From Sanderia malayensis (Eukaryota; Cnidaria; Scyphozoa; Semaeostomeae; Pelagiidae), in the NCBI GenBank assembly GCA_013076295.1, contig RQOL01000876.1, forward strand, positions 62,001-126,000: a DNA stretch of 64,000 nucleotides. Reading direction: 5' to 3'. The position numbers and the translations under genes are program-made. Below, one piece after another: positions 60,067 to 64,000 of this stretch. The stretch's first letter is position 1. The number at the start of each line of letters is the position of its first letter. The notes below the pieces were generated by a model. It ran no database searches, had not been told where the DNA came from, and saw only the letters and a list, made by a program, of their open reading frames with translations.

Positions 60067-60131
60067 ACCAGATTAAGCTTCTTTTACTTGACGGGCTGGG
60101 GCGAACGAGCGAAGCGACTGATGACCCCTAG

Positions 60132-62628
60132 TCTAATATATATATTCTACGGAGTCACGTGATGACGCACTTTCCCTGCCAAAAACAATAGATTCGACCC
60201 GAAACAATAGGTCGAACGCCTCAAAACAATGGGACGAAACGGCGAATCGGTGATCAATAAGGCTTTTTTCAATGGGGGCGCACAAGGTTGAGACTTGCAT
60301 GGAAAGGCTTCGTTTCTGGAGTAGGCAAAAGTTATCTATTTTGGAAGCCTATTTTAAAAGAATTTTTGAGTTATTCCATTAAATATCCTACTAATTGTGC
60401 TATCACGAAAAAACGACGGTTTACGCTGGCGAAACTTCCAAATTCGCGTCGCGAACTCCAATTTCGAAGAAAGCATTCGCTCTTCACGTGACGCGTTTCG
60501 CCTTTTGCTGCAATTTGATTGGCTCTTTCGTGACTTCACGTGAAAAGTCACGCGTTTTTCGTTATAGTGCAAATTAGCCCTCGGGTTGAACAGCAGGTAC
60601 TTTGGAGAAGACGCGTGTTTTGTTTTCAACACAAAGGATAACTGGGCGCCTTTCAAAGTGTTTTACGACCTGAATTATCTTTGTAAACCTTTGCTAATTG
60701 TTTGAGAGACCTCTGCAAAATTACAGGAGACAATTGAGAACGCAGGTGATAGTTTTGTTTTGTTTTTTGAGTGTGATAGTTTTAGTTTTTGTACGACCGC
60801 CATTGTTGCTTCGGCATACTGTGACGCTTAGGCCTAATGTAAACAAGCCCAAAGTTTTAACAAACAAATTATGATAAGGGTTATCAGGCGAGCGAAGCGA
60901 GCCAAACTGTTGCAAGAGGAGTAGGCAGAGGCATGAGCGAAGCGAATGCAGCGCACGAAGTGCGCCCTATCAGTCAATGTTTCTTGGTAATAGATAGACA
61001 GGCGAGCGCAGCGAGCTAACACATTGTACGTGGGGTTGAAAGAGGCATGAGCGAAGCGAATGCAGCGCACGAAGTGCGCCCTATCAGTCAATGTTTCTTG
61101 GTAATAGATAGACAGGCGAGCGCAGCGAGCTAACACATTGTACGTGGGGTTGAAAGAGGCATGAGCGAAGCGAATGCAGCGCACAAAGTGCGCCCTATCA
61201 GTCAATGTTTCTTGATAATAGATAGACAGGCGAGCGCAGCGAGCTAACACATTGTACTTGGGGTTGAAAGAGGCATGAGCGAAGTGAATGCAGCGCACGA
61301 AGTGCGCCCTAGCAGTCAATGTTTCTTTATAATAGATAGACAGGCGAGCGCAGCGAGCTAACCCATTGTAAGTGGGGTTGAAAGAGGCATGAGCAAAGCG
61401 AATGCAGCGCACGAAGTGCGCCCTATCAGTCAATGTTTCTTGATAATAGATAGACAGGCGAGCGCAGCGAGCTAACACATTGTACGTGGGGTTGAAAGAG
61501 GCATGAGCGAAGCGAATGCAGCGCACGAAGTGCGCCCTATCAGTCAATGTTTCTTGATAATAGATAGACAGGCGAGCGCAGCGAGCTAACCCATTGTAAG
61601 TGGGGTTGAAAGAGGCATGAGCAAAGCGAATGCAGCGCACGAAGAGCGCCCTATCAGTCAATGTTTCTTGATAATAGATAGACAGGCGAGCGCAGCGAGC
61701 TAACCCATTGTACGTGGGCTTGAAAGAGGCATGAGCGAAGCGAATGCAGCGCACGAAGTGCGCCTTACCAGTCAATGTTTCTTGATAATAGATGGACAGG
61801 CGAGCGCAGCGAGCTAACCCATTGTAAGTGGGGTTGAAAGAGGCGTGAGCGAAGCGAATGCAGCGCACGAAGTGCGCCCTACCCGTCAATGTTTCTTGAT
61901 AATAGATGGACAGGCGAGCGCAGCGAGCTAACCCATTGTAAGTGGGGTTGAAAGAGGCATGAGCGAAGTAAATGCAGCGCACGAAGTGCGCCCAACCCGT
62001 CAATGTTTCTTGATAATAGATGGACAGGCGAGCGCAGCGAGCTAACCCATTGTAAGTGGGGTTGAAAGAGACATGAGCGAAGCGAATGCAGCGCACGAAG
62101 TGCGCCCTATCAGTCAATGTTTCTTGGTAATAGATAGACAGGCGAGCGCAGCGAGTTAACACATTGTACGCGGGGTTCAAAGAGGCATGAGCGAAGCGAA
62201 TGCAGCGCACGAAGTGCGCCCTATCAGTCAATGTTTCTTGATAATAGATAGACAGGCGAGCGCAGCGAGCTAACCCATTGTAAGTGGGGTTGAAAGGGGC
62301 ATGATCGAAGCGAATGCAGCGCACGAATTGCGCCCTATCAGTCAATGTTTCTTGATAATAGATAGACAGGCGAGCGCAGCGAGCTAACCCATTGAACGTG
62401 GGTTGAAAGAGGCATGAGCGAAGCGAATGCAGCGCACGAAGTGCGCCCTATCAGTCAATGTTTCTTGATAATAGATAGACAGGCGAGCGCAGCGAGCTAA
62501 CCCATTGTACGTGGGGTTGAAAGAGGCATGAGCGAAAGCGAATGCAGCGCACGAAGTGCGCCAACCAGATTAAGCCTTTTTTACTTGACGGGCTGGGGCG
62601 AACGAGCGAAGCGAGTGATGACCCCTAG
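60132..62628 (+). mobile_element. Full-length Helitron-like non-autonomous element with satellite core
   Basis: It starts TCTAATATATATATTCTACG directly after the CTAG-T of the preceding element and ends GATGACCCCTAG at 62628 with T at 62629. Flanking sequence after the end is unrelated to that after the other copies, which fixes the boundary. The order is: 5' block with GTCACGTGATGACGC and AACAATAGRTCGAACG; a middle block from 60284 with CTTCACGTGAC and TCACGTGAAAAGTCACG; TTGCTTCGGCATACTG; the satellite array; then TTACTTGACGGGCTGGGGCG and the terminus. The TC...CTAG-T ends match the Helitron rule. No target duplication is expected. It has no coding sequence. Confidence 0.7.
60888..62556 (+). 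repeat. 114-bp satellite array, about 14-15 units
   Basis: Same unit as at 58161-60066, here more often with GAGCGAAGCGAATGC. A minus-strand frame of 503 codons runs through it as a 38-residue repeat. This is explained by the period being 38 codons and by the absence of stops in one phase. Confidence 0.93.
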
Positions 62629-62629
62629 T

Positions 62630-63187
62630 GATTACTAATAAATGAATAATCCTTGTAAATTACAATACAATACTTACAGCCAATGCAGTGGAAAATGCAG
62701 GGTTTAATAAATCATCTGCGTCAAAATCAAGATAGTCCATACTGTCGAATTCTGACTGGAAACCAGCATCCTTGGTCGAAAATTCAATAAATAAGTTCGC
62801 AATATATTTATCAATATTTTTGAAATGTTGAAAATAACTTGAAATGTATCTAAATCTCCAAGCTTTTTGTTATCATCAAGGGCGCTGGATGGGCTAATAT
62901 CTGTGCTTCAGCGCTGCCTGCACACCTTCTTTCACCTAGTGGCTGTTGCTATGCATGGTTGTTAAGTGCAACCGAAAAGGTCAATATGTATTATTACACA
63001 TAGTCGTAAAAATTGATGAAACATATCTGGTAGATTGTTCTGATAAGCTAAAAATATAGTAAAAATGTCTCCTTCAGTAAATAGTAATTCCAGATAGTAT
63101 ACACCAATTACATTACACGTCCTCGAGAGGTCTGGAACTAGTTTTTGGGTGAAAAATTATTTCACCCTCAGCATATTCGATTGTATT
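62630..63187. other. No gene recognised
   Basis: About 560 bp between the satellite element and the small hAT-like MITE; no coding frame or repeat partner seen. Confidence 0.5.
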
Positions 63188-63420
63188 CAGTGGCGTAGAT
63201 AGAGGCGGGTCAGGTGGGCCAAAAGAACCCTTGTGCTAAACTGCCCTTTTGTCTGAAAATTACTGATCTTGTGGCAAAATAAATATCTTTTTACGTTCAG
63301 TTCTAGCTAATTTCCGTATCTTATACCCTTAGTCTTCAAGAAAAAAATATGTTTATTCAATTTTTGTCGGAAAATTTAAATTTATGGCCCCCTCTATAAA
63401 ATTTCCTATCCACGCCATTG
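63188..63420. mobile_element. Small hAT-like MITE
   Basis: The left end CAGTGGCGTAGATAGAGG and the right end (reverse complement) CAATGGCGTGGATAGG are short inverted repeats of the CAGTGGCG type common in hAT-derived MITEs. The 8-bp flanks ATTGTATT and ACAGTATT match at 6 of 8 positions, consistent with an aged 8-bp duplication. It is 233 bp long and non-coding. Confidence 0.58.
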
Positions 63421-63762
63421 ACAGTATTGGCATTGTAATCCTATAAGTATACACTCATGTTTTCGTATTTTCCATGTTTATATCTTCTTGACGTAGTCTG
63501 TAATGTTTGGAACAGCTTTCCTAGCTCCTGTAAGTACTAACATAGTCAATAGAAGGGAGGATGGTCTGGAAACCTATTGTTCTTTCCCTCGCGATGTTAT
63601 TGTTTGAGAAAAGATGAGATCACGTGGTGTTCAATGTGCACAATGAAAGTGCACAGTGCAAGGCACCAACACGTAGACATTTGTACCAGTAGAATAATCT
63701 GTAAAGTTTGTGTTATTTGGGTCTTGTTGATATTTATTGGATGTTGTTATGTTTCAATAACG

Positions 63763-63980
63763 ATGTCTGGCGATAATTGTGCAGTTAACCAATGTGGAAC
63801 TAGCCGGCGAACCAAAGGAATTGGGCTTTTCAAAGTGCAATGGCGTTGAGAATTTCTTCATTTTTTGAAGAAATACCATGTTGAAGATGACAGTTTCAAA
63901 CTTCAATTGGCTGCAAATACCTTGCATGTTGTGAGAAGCAATTCAGACCAGACAAAATTGAAATTTGTAAGTTGTTTTTT
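63763..63980 (+). pseudogene. THAP zinc-finger gene fragment
   Basis: ATG 63763 opens MSGDNCAVNQCGTSRRTKGI, the C-x4-C start of a THAP domain, followed by GLFKVQWR and a TGA. The frame continues (KYHVEDDSFKLQLAANTLHV) and, one base shifted, gives CEKQFRPDKIEIC before a GTAAGTTG donor at about 63967. The C2CH zinc ligand His is replaced by Gln (CEKQF instead of CExHF). Stop, frame change and lost ligand mark it as dead. It may continue past the window end. Confidence 0.7.
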
Positions 63981-64000
63981 TTCATCATTCTTTTTAATGA

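Larger units (their letters stand above)
50743..60131 (+). mobile_element. Helitron with long 3' non-coding segment and 114-bp satellite tail (proposed extent)
   Basis: The RepHel gene (50743-55783) is followed by the conserved hairpin (56113-56147), a 1.9-kb non-coding segment (56291-58160), a 114-bp satellite array and the terminus GATGACCCCTAG at 60131 with T next. The reverse copy at 46.95-49.7 kb shows helicase, hairpin and non-coding segment in the same order. The fragment at 42.06-44.16 kb shows non-coding segment and satellite in the same order. Together these support one continuous element. The 5' end is not seen and may lie between 49806 and 50742 or in the gap. The alternative is two adjacent insertions that were copied together. 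Confidence 0.6.

Noticed and set aside
60834..62345. 503-codon minus-strand reading frame with a 38-residue repeat
   Set aside because: It is the 114-bp satellite read in a phase without stops; 114 is 38 codons. The frame breaks wherever a unit has a one-base change and codes no known domain.
58161..62556. CRISPR-like array
   Set aside because: Units are contiguous 114-bp copies without unique spacers, and the context is eukaryotic.

Overview
This 64 kb window is animal nuclear DNA, most likely from a cnidarian and perhaps a stony coral or sea anemone. The reasons are AT-rich sequence, GT-AG introns, no bacterial-type operons, and a set of repeat-borne families that I associate with cnidarian genomes: XPG-domain 'Academ' transposases, DUF6589 proteins, P2X7-like zinc-finger proteins, G2E3-like HECT ligases, THAP fragments and Penelope, BEL, Harbinger and Helitron elements. 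The species call rests on family recognition, not on a search. I see no intact single-copy host gene. The window is a stack of nested mobile elements and decayed genes.

Layout. 1-1.7 kb: 3' part of a Ty3/Gypsy element. 2-4.6 kb: reverse-oriented Helitron-like non-autonomous element carrying minisatellites and a nested mariner-type MITE. 4.72-10.42 kb: complete DNA transposon with 340-bp terminal inverted repeats, a TTG target duplication and a decayed DDE/XPG-type transposase (Academ-like). 10.5-12.1 kb: Helitron remnant. 12.7-17.8 kb: BEL/Pao pol split by a complete PIF/Harbinger element (TTA duplication, transposase plus MADF gene). 17.8-21 kb: RecQ-like helicase and DUF6589 pseudogenes tail to tail, then a P2X7-like zinc-finger gene. 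21.3-25.4 kb: second Academ-like gene, reverse strand. 27.2-28.8 kb: HECT ligase pseudogene. 29-29.7 kb: DUF6589 N-terminal piece. 32-37.9 kb: third Academ-like gene, split by a Penelope-like element. 38.6-41 kb: two head-to-tail satellite-bearing Helitron-like elements, one holding a Harbinger-like MITE. 41.2-42.1 kb: DUF6589 C-terminal piece, fused to a Helitron 3' segment. 43.8-45.7 kb: satellite and a 14-bp minisatellite. 46.9-49.7 kb and 50.7-60.1 kb: two Helitron copies in opposite orientation on either side of a 100-N assembly gap. 60.1-62.6 kb: a full-length satellite-bearing Helitron-like element. 63.2-64 kb: hAT-like MITE and a THAP fragment.

Two threads link the parts. First, three diverged copies of one XPG/DDE transposase family occur, and one copy has its transposon ends intact. 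Second, the autonomous-type Helitron (Rep plus Pif1 helicase) appears to run on through a 1.9-kb non-coding segment into a 114-bp satellite array ending in CTAG-T. The same array and terminus occur in short coding-free elements that begin with TC. The satellite therefore looks like the 3' tail of a Helitron family and not an independent satellite.
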